DNA from: Spirochaetaceae bacterium | GTDB taxonomy: Bacteria > Spirochaetota > Spirochaetia > DSM-27196 > SKKC01 | DNA: 52,690 bases | NCBI GenBank assembly: GCA_007694005.1 | Contig: RECN01000083.1 | Coordinates: 1 to 52,690, forward strand | Reading direction: 5' to 3' | Shown here: one piece after another, positions 8,002-16,684 of the stretch | How positions within the stretch are numbered: position 1 is the first letter of the stretch | How the letters are laid out: the number at the start of each line of letters is the position of its first letter | The notes under the pieces: generated by a model | The model's input: the letters and a program-made list of their open reading frames with translations, nothing else | Database searches by the model: none | What the model was told of the DNA's origin: nothing | Position numbers and translations under genes: made by a program

Positions 8002-9010
8002 TAGTGGTCTCGCTGTCTATGTCGGGAATCAGCTGTCGATCGATGATCATCCTGTTCGACAGCTTCTCAAAAAGCCCCGGAAGAATAATCGCACCGACGA
8101 GAAGGAGCCCTGTGATTATGCCTATGACCTGACTCGGAACGTTGATAAGCGACAGACCGAAACGAAGATACCCGATGGTAAACACCGACAGGATCACGCC
8201 GAAGATGCTTCCCTTACCACCGGTGATGGCAACCCCGCCGAGCACGACAAGCGTCACGACCTCGAGTTCCCAGGCGGTGGCGATGTTCGGTCGCGTACTG
8301 AGAATTCGTGAGGTCAGAAGCACTGCCGCAAAACCCGCAACGAGGCCGTTGAGCGAAAACAGCGCGGCCTTATAGCGGTCAACCGGCAATCCCGAAAACC
8401 TCGCCGCAGTGGCGTTGTTCCCGATCGCGTAGAAACACCGACCAAGCCGGCTCCTGTGCAGAACCACGCCGAAGACTGCGGCCAGTGCGATAAAGATGGC
8501 AAGAGGGATGGGAAACATCCCGTTGCCGACGACACCCTGGCCGACCGTCGCGAGCTCGCGCGGATAACCGGTAATCGCCTGATTCCCCAGTATCACGTAG
8601 GCGATGCCGCGGTACAGCGACATGGTTCCTATCGTGACGGCGATGGATGGTACCCGGAACTTCAGTACGATCACCGCGTTCAGCATGCCCGCAAGGAGCC
8701 CGGTCCCGAGCGCCACGATCACCATGACGGGGATGCTGGCACCGGCCTGCATGGCCAGCCCCATCATAGTGCTGCTGAGAGCGATCGTACCTGCCACGGA
8801 GATATCAATCTCACCGACAATGATTATCAGCATCATCGGAAGAGCCATTATGGCCCGCTCCATGAAGTTGTAGGTTGCATTCAGCAGGTTGATCCGTCTC
8901 AGGAAGAACGGCGAAAGAGACGTATTCAGAATGAATACGCCGACAAGCAGTACGACGAGAACGGCCTCCCACCGGACAAAGGTCTTCGCCAGTCGTTGGG
9001 ATACACTCAT
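7988..9010 (-). CDS. rhaQ: Rhamnose/AI-2-type sugar ABC transporter, permease
   Basis: A 340-residue permease of the RbsC/RhaPQ/LsrCD group (PF02653), with eight to ten hydrophobic segments and the family motifs G-E-I-D-I-S-V-A-G in the first third, and G-G-V-A-I-T-G-G-K-G-S in the last third. It pairs with the permease at 9007-10032 to form the membrane channel for a sugar imported by the SBP at 11631. The start ATG overlaps the upstream permease stop by four bases (coupled translation). Last gene of the importer operon; its end overlaps the convergent ABC-2 permease. The rhamnose assignment rests on the binding protein and is not proven by this subunit. Confidence 0.82.
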   Translation of the reverse strand: MSVSQRLAKTFVRWEAVLVVLLVGVFILNTSLSPFFLRRINLLNATYNFMERAIMALPMMLIIIVGEIDISVAGTIALSSTMMGLAMQAGASIPVMVIVALGTGLLAGMLNAVIVLKFRVPSIAVTIGTMSLYRGIAYVILGNQAITGYPRELATVGQGVVGNGMFPIPLAIFIALAAVFGVVLHRSRLGRCFYAIGNNATAARFSGLPVDRYKAALFSLNGLVAGFAAVLLTSRILSTRPNIATAWELEVVTLVVLGGVAITGGKGSIFGVILSVFTIGYLRFGLSLINVPSQVIGIITGLLLVGAIILPGLFEKLSNRMIIDRQLIPDIDSETTTIDA

Positions 9011-10032
9011 GCCGATACTCCGTTCATGCTCAGTTTCGCCTGGTTTCTCCGGTCAACAAGAGTATTCGCCACGATCGCGATGAGGATCACACCGCCCTGT
9101 ATGGCCATCTGCCAGAACGGCGAGACTCCAATCACGGTCAGCGCGTTCTTGACGATACCAAGAAACACCGCGCCGAGCACGACCCCCGGAACCGATCCGG
9201 ACCCGCCCATAATGGATACGCCCCCGATGACTGCCGCTGCGACCGTTTCAAGTTCGAACCCTATGGCGGTATCATTCTGCGCAGATGCGTATCGGCTGAC
9301 CCACAGCAGACCGGTCAGTCCGGCTATTGCGCCGCTGAGCACGAAGGCCTTGATTTTCGCCCTGTTCGCACTGACCCCGACGAAGCCTGCAGCGGTTTCG
9401 TTATCTCCGACCGCGTACAGCTCGCGACCACCTTTCGTATGGTTAAGGAACAGGTAGACGAGACCGGTGGTCAGAACGCCGATCCAGACCAGACTTGGAA
9501 GACCGAGAAAACTGAAGCGTGCAAATCCCCGAAATGCGGGACTCATCTGGTGTGCGCTGACCCACGCACCCCCGCTGATCAGGAACACCATCCCCCGATA
9601 GACACTCATTGTTCCGAGCGTCATGATAATCGGAGGAACTTTACCGACCGCGACCATTACACCGTTAAAGGCCCCGAGACTCGCCCCGATCAGGATCGAT
9701 GCCCCTACAAGCACTATCATCGGTACACCGGGCATCATCATGTTCCACATCGCAACCGCCATGCCCGTGAACGCGAGATTGCTCGCGACCGACAGATCGA
9801 TCCCCGCAGTCAGTATTACGGCGAGCTGACCGAGGGTGAGCATGAGCAGAATGATCGTGTCGTTCAGGATGCTGAGCTGTCGACCCGGCTGCAGGAAACG
9901 CGGAGCCCTGATTCCAACGGCAGCGACGAGCAGCACGATAATCACGAGCAGCGTGATCTCCCGTCGGGCGAGTATCCTGTGCAGGAAAGTGCCTCTAACG
10001 CCACCGTGTTTCATGTTGCTGATACCTTCCAT
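9007..10032 (-). CDS. rhaP: Rhamnose/AI-2-type sugar ABC transporter, permease
   Basis: A 341-residue inner-membrane permease, paralogue of the gene after it. Motifs: T-A-G-I-D-L-S-V-A-S about residue 80 and G-G-V-S-I-M-G-G-S-G-S about residue 265, both standard for carbohydrate-uptake (CUT2) permeases. The ATG at 10032 has GGAG seven bases upstream and follows the ATPase stop almost directly; an internal ATG six codons later is less well placed. Forms a heterodimeric channel with the neighbouring permease and is energised by the fused ATPase at 10034. Confidence 0.85.
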   Translation of the reverse strand: MEGISNMKHGGVRGTFLHRILARREITLLVIIVLLVAAVGIRAPRFLQPGRQLSILNDTIILLMLTLGQLAVILTAGIDLSVASNLAFTGMAVAMWNMMMPGVPMIVLVGASILIGASLGAFNGVMVAVGKVPPIIMTLGTMSVYRGMVFLISGGAWVSAHQMSPAFRGFARFSFLGLPSLVWIGVLTTGLVYLFLNHTKGGRELYAVGDNETAAGFVGVSANRAKIKAFVLSGAIAGLTGLLWVSRYASAQNDTAIGFELETVAAAVIGGVSIMGGSGSVPGVVLGAVFLGIVKNALTVIGVSPFWQMAIQGGVILIAIVANTLVDRRNQAKLSMNGVSA

Positions 10033-10033
10033 G

Positions 10034-11539
10034 TTATGCTCCGCGTTGTGCTGTTGTTGCGCCTATGGCGGCGCCGAGTACCTGCTCGGCTTCGGCATTG
10101 TCCCGGTCAAACTCCGCGACGAGCCTACCTTCTTTCATTACGAGTACACGGTCGGACATACCGAGCACCTCGTGCAGCTCCGAGGACACCAGAATGATCG
10201 CGTAGCCCTGGTCGGCGAGCTCGCCGATGAAGCTGTGCACTGCGGCTTTCGTCCCGACATCAATCCCGCGGGTCGGTTCGTCGAGAATGAGGATACGCGG
10301 CTCGGTAGCCAGCCACTTCGAAAGAACGACCTTCTGCTGGTTCCCACCGGACAGAGCGGCAACGACCTGCCTGAGGCTGGACGCGCGCAGCGAGAAGCGT
10401 TTCGCAAGGCGCTCGGTCGTCGCCAGCTCCGTTTTCCGATTCGGAAATCCGAAACGACTGACCGCTTTCAGCGACGCGAGGGTCGTATTTTCGACGATGC
10501 TCATATCGAGTATGACGCCCTGCTCCTGCCTGTCCTCCGGTACAAAGGCTATGCCTTCCGCCATGGCCTGCTGAGGCCGGAGCGCCTTGAGTTCGGCTGC
10601 TCCCGCGAAGACCGAGCCACCGTCGCGACCACGCACACCAAAAATGCTCTGCATGAGTTCGCTGCGACCGGCTCCGACGAGACCGAAGAAACCAAGCACC
10701 TCGCCTTTATGAAGCTCGAATGAGATGTCCTCGAAGACACCGGCCTGACGTAGAGATTGCACGCGCAAGGCAATACCGCCGATCGTCGGCGTGCGTTCCG
10801 GAAACAGCCGGTCGAGGGCCGCCCCGGCCATCATGCGAACGAGGTCGTCGGTTGTAACATCACCGACCCGTCCGTCACCTACGTACTTTCCATCGCGCAG
10901 GACGGTATACGTGTCCGCAATCTCGAAAATTTCTTCGAATTTATGGGAGATGAACACGATCGCGGTCCCGGCTTCCCTGAGCTTCCGCACGAGCTCGTAG
11001 AGCTCCTTGATCTCCTTGAGCGAAAGCGATGCGGTCGGCTCGTCCATGATAATAACCCGCGCATCTATGGACAGCGCTTTTACGATCTCGATCTGATGCC
11101 GCTGCGCAACGCTGAGGTCGCGTACAAGAGTGTCGGGCGAGATTTTCAGACTGAGTCGACCGCACAGTTCTCGTGTGCGCGTCTTCATGGCGGCCCAGTC
11201 GAGAAGACCGGACGCTTTTCGAAGATGATGTCCCATGAAAATGTTTTCCACAATCGTAAGATTGGGAAACATGGACGCTTCCTGGTGAATTGCGGCGATG
11301 CCCGCCGCCTGCGAATCATGCGGTGAACGGAATGAGACCGGTGCACCGTCGACATACACCGTACCGGAGGTCAGGCTGTGCACGCCGGTTAGAACCTTGA
11401 CGAGCGTTGATTTGCCTGCGCCGTTTTCACCGATAAGCGCGTGCACTTCCCCGGACCTGATGCTCATGGTCACGCCGTCGAGCGCTTTTACCCCGGGGAA
11501 ATACTTCCGGACATCTTCAAGTCGGACCACTTCAGCCAT
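10034..11539 (-). CDS. rhaT: Rhamnose/AI-2-type sugar ABC transporter, double ATP-binding protein
   Basis: A CUT2-class ATPase of 501 residues with two nucleotide-binding domains. Domain 1 has G-E-N-G-A-G-K-S-T and Walker B V-I-I-M-D-E-P-T; domain 2 has the degenerate P-loop G-L-V-G-A-G-R-S-E typical of RbsA/AraG/RhaT, signature L-S-G-G-N-Q-Q-K and I-L-I-L-D-E-P-T-R-G-I-D. I chose the ATG at 11539 because GGAG precedes it and the protein then begins just before the first beta strand; the frame is open upstream to 11596 but that part runs through the terminator hairpin. Expression is probably reduced relative to rhaS by that hairpin. Confidence 0.9.
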   Translation of the reverse strand: MAEVVRLEDVRKYFPGVKALDGVTMSIRSGEVHALIGENGAGKSTLVKVLTGVHSLTSGTVYVDGAPVSFRSPHDSQAAGIAAIHQEASMFPNLTIVENIFMGHHLRKASGLLDWAAMKTRTRELCGRLSLKISPDTLVRDLSVAQRHQIEIVKALSIDARVIIMDEPTASLSLKEIKELYELVRKLREAGTAIVFISHKFEEIFEIADTYTVLRDGKYVGDGRVGDVTTDDLVRMMAGAALDRLFPERTPTIGGIALRVQSLRQAGVFEDISFELHKGEVLGFFGLVGAGRSELMQSIFGVRGRDGGSVFAGAAELKALRPQQAMAEGIAFVPEDRQEQGVILDMSIVENTTLASLKAVSRFGFPNRKTELATTERLAKRFSLRASSLRQVVAALSGGNQQKVVLSKWLATEPRILILDEPTRGIDVGTKAAVHSFIGELADQGYAIILVSSELHEVLGMSDRVLVMKEGRLVAEFDRDNAEAEQVLGAAIGATTAQRGA

Positions 11540-11564
11540 GAAAAGCTCCGTCGTTGCTTCGGGC

Positions 11565-11594
11565 AAAAAAGCGCCGATCCACTGGGATCGGCGC
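11565..11594 (-). terminator. Intercistronic terminator between rhaS and rhaT
   Basis: A perfect 10-bp stem GCGCCGATCC / GGATCGGCGC (11571-11580 with 11585-11594) and a 4-base loop, followed on the minus strand by six T (11565-11570). It lies after the binding-protein gene and before the ATPase gene, so it should let only part of transcription continue and give an excess of binding protein, and it would also protect the rhaS mRNA 3' end. Confidence 0.88.
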
Positions 11595-11630
11595 ACACAA
11601 AGTGATTACAGAAACGCTGACGCTTCCGTT

Positions 11631-12650
11631 TTAATAGATATCAGCGAACTCTGCAATATTGGAGGCGTCGAACACGAAGGGTTCGCCAAGTACTGCGACC
11701 AGTCCTTCGCCGACCCGGATGTCACCGATACGCCCGGCAGGGATAACAGCACCAGCTTCGGCTTCGACGTTGCCGCGAAGCAGATGGTAGGTTATGTAGA
11801 TCGCCGCGTAACCGAGATCGATAGGATTCCAGAGCGCGACGTTCTGAGAGACGCCGTCCTGAACGTACTGGCTCATTTCGGAGGGAAGTCCGAGACCGGT
11901 CAGTTCGACCTGGCCAACAAGACCTTCGTCCTGTATCGCACGTGCGGTGGCAGCAACACCGACGGTGGTCGGTGAGATAATACCGCGGAGATCCGGATAA
12001 CTGTTGAAGAGACCAACCGCTTCCCGATAGCTCTGATCAGAAAGGTCGTCTCCGTACACCACGTCTACCAGTTCCATGTTGGCGTATTCCGGTTCCTCAA
12101 GCGCTGTGCGCATCCACTCGATCCACGCGTTCTGGTTCGTTGCGGTGGATGACGCGCTGAGAATCGCAATCTGACCCTCATAATCGATCATTTCCGCAAT
12201 CGCCTGCACCTGACTTCGACCGATCAGTTCGTCATCGGAGGGAGCAAGGTGGATTGAGCGTCCATCCGCGGCGACGGCGGAGTCGAAGGAAATCACTTCG
12301 ATCCCTGCCCGCTGTGCCCGCTGTGCGGCCGGGACGAGCGCGTTTTCATCGTTGGATGAAATGGCGATTCCGTGAACGCCCTGAGCGATCAGTGAATCGA
12401 TGATCTCAATCTGCCCCTCGGCAGTCGGCGTGCTCGGTCCCTGATAGATTACCTCGACGTCTCCGAGCTCGGCAGCAGCCTCCATGGCTCCGTCGCGTGC
12501 GGCTTCAAAGAACGAGTTTCCCAGCGATTTTACCAGAAGCCCGATGCGAAGTGTGTCGTCGTCTGCCGGACCTTCAGCGCGTCCCGCGGCGAACACCATC
12601 GCAGCACTCATGAGCAGCACGAGTCCTGTAGCAACAATCTTTCGTACCAT
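11631..12650 (-). CDS. rhaS: RhaS-type periplasmic sugar-binding protein
   Basis: A 339-residue type I periplasmic binding protein with a signal peptide of about 21 residues ending M-V-F-A and a mature start A-G-R-A-E-G; there is no lipobox cysteine. The body contains stretches I recognise from the rhizobial rhamnose binding protein RhaS: P-T-A-E-G-Q-I-E, T-N-Q-N-A-W-I, V-Y-G-D-D-L-S-D-Q-S-Y-R-E-A, P-T-T-V-G-V and G-L-G-L-P-S-E-M, W-N-P-I-D-L-G-Y. LsrB (autoinducer-2) is the closest alternative family. A GGGGG ribosome-binding site precedes the ATG. It lies directly downstream of a two-component pair that may control it. No rhamnose catabolic gene is in the window, so the exact ligand stays open. 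Confidence 0.85.
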   Translation of the reverse strand: MVRKIVATGLVLLMSAAMVFAAGRAEGPADDDTLRIGLLVKSLGNSFFEAARDGAMEAAAELGDVEVIYQGPSTPTAEGQIEIIDSLIAQGVHGIAISSNDENALVPAAQRAQRAGIEVISFDSAVAADGRSIHLAPSDDELIGRSQVQAIAEMIDYEGQIAILSASSTATNQNAWIEWMRTALEEPEYANMELVDVVYGDDLSDQSYREAVGLFNSYPDLRGIISPTTVGVAATARAIQDEGLVGQVELTGLGLPSEMSQYVQDGVSQNVALWNPIDLGYAAIYITYHLLRGNVEAEAGAVIPAGRIGDIRVGEGLVAVLGEPFVFDASNIAEFADIY

Positions 12651-12768
12651 TGTGTACCCCCTTCAGTACATTCGTAATTCGTTGCCATCAGGCTATCACG
12701 ACCTCTGAAGCGAACGGTACGTAGGTGTTTCTCAGGTTTCCCGCGAAATTTCTCCGGTTTTTTCGGTA

Positions 12769-13512
12769 TCAGGGCTTCGATGAGCGGTAATCGGACGGTG
12801 GGCGACCAAACGCATCGGTGAATTTTTTCGAGAAATGTCGGACATCGCGGTAGCCAACTCTGAGAGCGACATCCTGCACGCGGACACCCGACCGCAGGAG
12901 TCGCTCTGCTGCCTCCATGCGAAGCTTTGTGAGGTAGCTCAGCGGAGCCTCTCCGTAGCGTTCATGAAAACAGGTCGAAAGATAGTTGGCAGTTACACCA
13001 ATCTGACCGGCGATCTGTGAGACCCCGACGCCGAGCGTGTACTGCTCCTTCATGAGCCGGCGCGCTGCAGAAGCGGTATCGTTCGTGAGATCAGCGCCCT
13101 GTTCGGGCTCATAAAGCTCTGGCCCGGCGTCACTCCGGTTCGCAATCAGCGTTCGGACCTTTTGCAGAAGATCACGCATCTCTTCAGTCGATACCGGTTT
13201 GAGCAGATAATCGAGGGCGCCAAGCTGCACCGCCTGCCGCGCGTACTCGAACTGCGAATACGAGGACACGATGACGAAGACCGTTTCAGAACACAGGTGA
13301 ATCGTGTCCCGTATCGCGTCGAGCCCGCTCCCTCCCGGCATTCGCACGTCCACGAACGCGAGCTCGGGTCGGTGTCGCCTGATCAGATCCGCAGCCTCTG
13401 ATCCACTGCCCGCTTCCGCGGCGAGGATAAACTCGGGATCAGTCTCCTGCACGAGACTGATGATCCCCTTGCGTACGTGCCGTTCATCGTCAGCAACGAC
13501 AAAGCTATACAC
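12769..13512 (-). CDS. YesN-type response regulator, receiver plus AraC-type DNA-binding domain
   Basis: A 247-residue regulator. The receiver has the acidic pair D8-D9 and the phosphoacceptor D55 in F-V-D-V-R-M-P-G; the C-terminal 100 residues are an AraC-type double helix-turn-helix with the conserved ending G-Y-R-D-V-R-H-F-S-K-K-F...G-R-P-P-S-D-Y-R. I chose the GTG at 13512: it gives the family-like start M-Y-S-F-V-V-A-D-D-E, has GGAG about 10 bases upstream, and overlaps the kinase stop by 8 bases. A second GTG at 13521 is possible. Pairs with the upstream kinase and most likely activates the sugar importer that follows, a common arrangement for YesMN systems. Confidence 0.88.
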   Translation of the reverse strand: MYSFVVADDERHVRKGIISLVQETDPEFILAAEAGSGSEAADLIRRHRPELAFVDVRMPGGSGLDAIRDTIHLCSETVFVIVSSYSQFEYARQAVQLGALDYLLKPVSTEEMRDLLQKVRTLIANRSDAGPELYEPEQGADLTNDTASAARRLMKEQYTLGVGVSQIAGQIGVTANYLSTCFHERYGEAPLSYLTKLRMEAAERLLRSGVRVQDVALRVGYRDVRHFSKKFTDAFGRPPSDYRSSKP

Positions 13513-15409
13513 TTCCGACACTCTCCATAGCCCGCGCGCTCGCAGATGCCGGGACCCGAATGCGTGCAATCGTTCCGCCGCCCTCTGCTTCGCTGATCTC
13601 AAGGGATGTGCCAGGGTGAGTCAGAACCAGACGATCGCGTACGTTGCTGATTCCGATGTGCAGGCCGAGACTGCGCGACTCGGGGAGAGCATCCGCTTCT
13701 CCACCATCCGCGTCTGTTCCGGTCGAGCCGAGACCGACCCCGTCATCTTCCACACACACAAGAATACCTCCGTCGTCCTCAGCACGCGCAGACACGTGTA
13801 TCCTGCTTCTGCCTGTTTTCGGCTCGATTCCGTGCGTCACGGCGTTCTCGACGAGCGGTTGCAGAACCAGTTTCGGCATGCTGATATCTGCAACGGCGTC
13901 CTGAAGCTCGACGGTCACCTCAAGACGATCACCGAAACGCAAAGCCTGCAGCTCCAGATACGAACGCGTAAACGCAAACTCCCCGGCGAGCGTCACGACG
14001 TCCTGCTCCCCGACGATGTACTGCAGCATGTTCCGCAGACAGATCAGGCTTCGTTCGACCAGCCGGGTGTCACCTGCGCGGTTCAGACCAAACATGCCTC
14101 CGAGTACGTTGAACAGAAAATGCGGCTGTATCTGCGCCTGAAGCGCGTGATAGGCAGCCTGTCGCCGCTCAAGAAGTTCTCTGTACACGTCGTTGTGTTC
14201 GACAAGCAGGGTCGCGTACTCGCTCATGATGCGCAAATGAGCCTGATCAAGATCAGTCATCGTATTCCCACTCGCCTGCACCTGCAGTACCAGATTCGGT
14301 CGCGCCCTCGTCGGAAGCCGGAAGCTTGCAGTCACGTACGCAAGCCCGGCCGGCGTATCTGCACGCGGCGCCCGGGATCTGCATGCCAGCAGCTCGTCTC
14401 CCTTCCGTGTGCGCTCGATGATCGCAACGGCCTCGACGTGTTCATGGTCAGCCGTCGTATCGGCGATCAGCTGGAGCAGAGACTCAAGGGTTGGATTCTC
14501 CGAAATTCTACGCCCGACCCGACGCATGAGAACACTGACTGAATCTATGTTCCGGGACAGCTTTTCGGCGACTGTGTTGAAGCGTCTCAGCAGCGTTCCA
14601 ACCTCATCCTCCGCTCCTTCGAGGGCACGCACGTGAAAATTACCTTCACCCAGACTCTCAACAACCTGCTGAAAGCGGAAAAGGCGGCGCGTCAGCTGCA
14701 ATGCAAAGAACAGCGGCAGGAGAAAGACAATCAACGCTGCCGCGGCAGTCGTGATCCAGAATACCCGCAGTGTGCGCTCCTGAAGCGCATCCGAGTGCTC
14801 ATTGAGGCGATAGATCACATGGACGAGCAGACGCTCGAAGGTATCGGAAAAATAGTAGGATACCGAGCGGACATCCTGCAGGAAGGTCGCGGTATCGGGA
14901 AGGTCGGCGAGCACGACCCAGCGGTACAGACCTTCTCCACGGATGGGAGCATCAGCCTCGATGCGCTGCAGGCCGCGCTGCAGTCTGGCTATGTCTTCGA
15001 ATGCCCGGTTACCGATCGTCCGGGCGGCGTCGTAATCGCGACGCATGCGTTCGTCGGTAAGAAGCGCCTGCACGGCCTCACTCTCGAAAAACAGGTCGTA
15101 CTGATATCTGAGTTGCTCGACGTCCGCGTCAAACGTCGACAGCAGATGTGCGGCACGGGGAACATGCACGAGATCCTTGAGCAGCCCGTAGGTCTGCGGA
15201 GAAAACATGTCGAACATGAGGTCCTTGAGTCTGCCGTGAACCCGGTTTGTCTGAAGCAGCAGTTCCATGCCGGCGTCCTGCGCCTCTCGCAGGGCGGTAA
15301 CGCGGCGGTTGCTCCACCCGGCCGCGATCGCCACCGTCGCAAGAGAAACAATGCAGACAAGGGCTATGACGAGGAGCCTGGTTGACAGTCGAGCCTGAGG
15401 TGCGTGCAT
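13505..15409 (-). CDS. YesM/LytS-type sensor histidine kinase
   Basis: About 634 residues. An N-terminal membrane helix (residues about 8-30), a periplasmic sensor region of about 190 residues, a second helix (I-T-T-A-A-A-A-L-I-V-F-L-L-P), a HAMP segment, a GAF-like linker, then the His_kinase domain with the phosphoacceptor in Q-I-Q-P-H-F-L-F-N and a HATPase with L-Q-P-L-V-E-N-A-V-T-H-G-I and E-D-D-G-V-G-L-G. This is the sugar-sensing class, distinct from EnvZ-type kinases. The ATG at 15409 is preferred over an ATG five codons upstream because it leaves the leader closer to the helix; both are weakly supported. Coupled to the response regulator by an 8-base overlap. Confidence 0.9.
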   Translation of the reverse strand: MHAPQARLSTRLLVIALVCIVSLATVAIAAGWSNRRVTALREAQDAGMELLLQTNRVHGRLKDLMFDMFSPQTYGLLKDLVHVPRAAHLLSTFDADVEQLRYQYDLFFESEAVQALLTDERMRRDYDAARTIGNRAFEDIARLQRGLQRIEADAPIRGEGLYRWVVLADLPDTATFLQDVRSVSYYFSDTFERLLVHVIYRLNEHSDALQERTLRVFWITTAAAALIVFLLPLFFALQLTRRLFRFQQVVESLGEGNFHVRALEGAEDEVGTLLRRFNTVAEKLSRNIDSVSVLMRRVGRRISENPTLESLLQLIADTTADHEHVEAVAIIERTRKGDELLACRSRAPRADTPAGLAYVTASFRLPTRARPNLVLQVQASGNTMTDLDQAHLRIMSEYATLLVEHNDVYRELLERRQAAYHALQAQIQPHFLFNVLGGMFGLNRAGDTRLVERSLICLRNMLQYIVGEQDVVTLAGEFAFTRSYLELQALRFGDRLEVTVELQDAVADISMPKLVLQPLVENAVTHGIEPKTGRSRIHVSARAEDDGGILVCVEDDGVGLGSTGTDADGGEADALPESRSLGLHIGISNVRDRLVLTHPGTSLEISEAEGGGTIARIRVPASASARAMESVGSV

Positions 15410-15447
15410 GGAATCATGATACACCGCCGCGCAGGATCTGCCGAGTT

Positions 15448-16653
15448 CTAATTCCCGTCGAAGTCCAGCAGCTGTATCACGGCCCGCCGTCCATTTATAC
15501 GCCAGTCCGCGTCGTCGGTGTCGAGTGCCTCAACTGCGGCCTGCTCGAGTCCCCATATGACATCGCTTTTCATGCCGCGCAGGAGCAGTACCCGCGGTCG
15601 CATCTGCAGTCCCGTGGCCTGTGCGAGGGGTGTTCCGACCGGCCAGATCGTATCCTGAAACACTCGCCGATAATTGAAGTCGCCCTTTATGATGATGATA
15701 CCCGCGCTCTCGAGCGTGCTGAGAAGCGCGTCCGGCATCCCGGAAAGAAAGAGCGTTGAACACCAGTACGCGTGTGGACGCAGCTCCACACGCTCATCAT
15801 TCAGGGCCTGCTGAATATCAAAAGCGATGGATTGCACGGCCTTCGAGTCCGACTCGGCCGCCCGGGTCAGGAAGTAATGGAAGTCTGCTACAGTCGTGTC
15901 ACTCACGTAGGTGGGGTGCGCTTTGACATGACAGACCACATCGTGTCCCAGGCGAACAAGCTCCCGAATCAGAACCAGATCACCGGCGAGTTCTGCACCC
16001 GAGTTATCGGTTACCAGATGCACCGTGGACGCAGGTGCTGCATCAAGCAGCCTCATACATTCCACAGTATCATTCACGATGAGCTGATCCTCAGTCCCGT
16101 GATCGCGATCGGGTTCGGCGCCGGCGGAGAAACTCAGGTCAGCGCGGTTACCCCAGGTGGCAAGCTGTAAGGCCCACGCGAGTCGGATGGACCCGCTGTC
16201 TCCGTCGGTGTGCCCGCGTGCGATGTGCCCGCGTGAATCGAAATGCATGATCGGGGCGAAGGCGGCAGCGCTGTCCAGCTCTGCTTTTTTTGTGTGCCAG
16301 AACGGATCACGACCGTGCTGCCAGTACCGGCACGCGTCAAGAATGAGCCTGAAGGCGTAGGTTTCGCTGAAAAACCAGTTCGAATCGTGCCATGTATCTC
16401 CCCGGTGCGGCTCATACTGACGGACCCACCACTCGTAATCGTGCCAGTGAAGCCCGGGTTCAGGTATGCGCGCTCCCCCTCTAATTGAGTCTGCAAGGGT
16501 CAGGAGACGGCTTCGCTCCATGTCGGTGAAGTCGGCGTTGACCCGCACGGTATGGGCGATGTTGTCGGGCAGACGGTTCTGCATGGTATTCCACGCGAAC
16601 CAGTTCTCCGGGGTCGTGCGGATCGGATTTGGCGTTCGGCTGTGGTGCGACAT
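15448..16653 (-). CDS. ARMT1-like (DUF89) damage-control phosphatase
   Basis: A 401-residue soluble protein. The C-terminal half has the DUF89 active-site signature: V-T-D-N-S-G-A-E-L-A-G-D-L with Asp-Asn metal ligands, followed by H-V-K-A-H-P-T-Y-V-S-D. The N-terminal part (W-F-S-E-T-Y-A-F-R equivalents, here N-W-F-F-S-E-T-Y) matches the ARMT1 subgroup rather than the pantothenate-kinase-linked one. Family members remove phosphate from damaged or excess phosphometabolites with Co/Ni/Mg; the substrate here is unknown. It sits 31 bases after the GNAT acyltransferase, same strand, and may be its partner or only a neighbour; an extended -10 just before its ATG suggests it can also be transcribed alone. 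Confidence 0.8.
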   Translation of the reverse strand: MSHHSRTPNPIRTTPENWFAWNTMQNRLPDNIAHTVRVNADFTDMERSRLLTLADSIRGGARIPEPGLHWHDYEWWVRQYEPHRGDTWHDSNWFFSETYAFRLILDACRYWQHGRDPFWHTKKAELDSAAAFAPIMHFDSRGHIARGHTDGDSGSIRLAWALQLATWGNRADLSFSAGAEPDRDHGTEDQLIVNDTVECMRLLDAAPASTVHLVTDNSGAELAGDLVLIRELVRLGHDVVCHVKAHPTYVSDTTVADFHYFLTRAAESDSKAVQSIAFDIQQALNDERVELRPHAYWCSTLFLSGMPDALLSTLESAGIIIIKGDFNYRRVFQDTIWPVGTPLAQATGLQMRPRVLLLRGMKSDVIWGLEQAAVEALDTDDADWRINGRRAVIQLLDFDGN

Positions 16654-16659
16654 GGCGGG

Positions 16660-16668
16660 AGTATAACA
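16660..16668 (-). promoter_or_regulatory. Extended -10 promoter element before the ARMT1-like gene
   Basis: On the minus strand TGTTATACT (a TGn extended -10 with TATACT) ends six bases before the ATG at 16653. Transcription from it would begin at or beside the start codon, giving a leaderless or nearly leaderless mRNA. The -35 region has no good match. Confidence 0.35.
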
Positions 16669-16684
16669 AAAATCGCGTGTACGC

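Noticed and set aside
8456-9457. 333-codon plus-strand open frame across the two sugar permeases
   Set aside because: It runs through two genuine minus-strand genes and their overlap; its translation lacks membrane or domain patterns.
13304-14542. 412-codon plus-strand open frame opposite the YesM-type kinase and regulator
   Set aside because: Antisense shadow with a low-complexity, Arg/His/Cys-rich translation; the minus frames show real kinase and receiver motifs.
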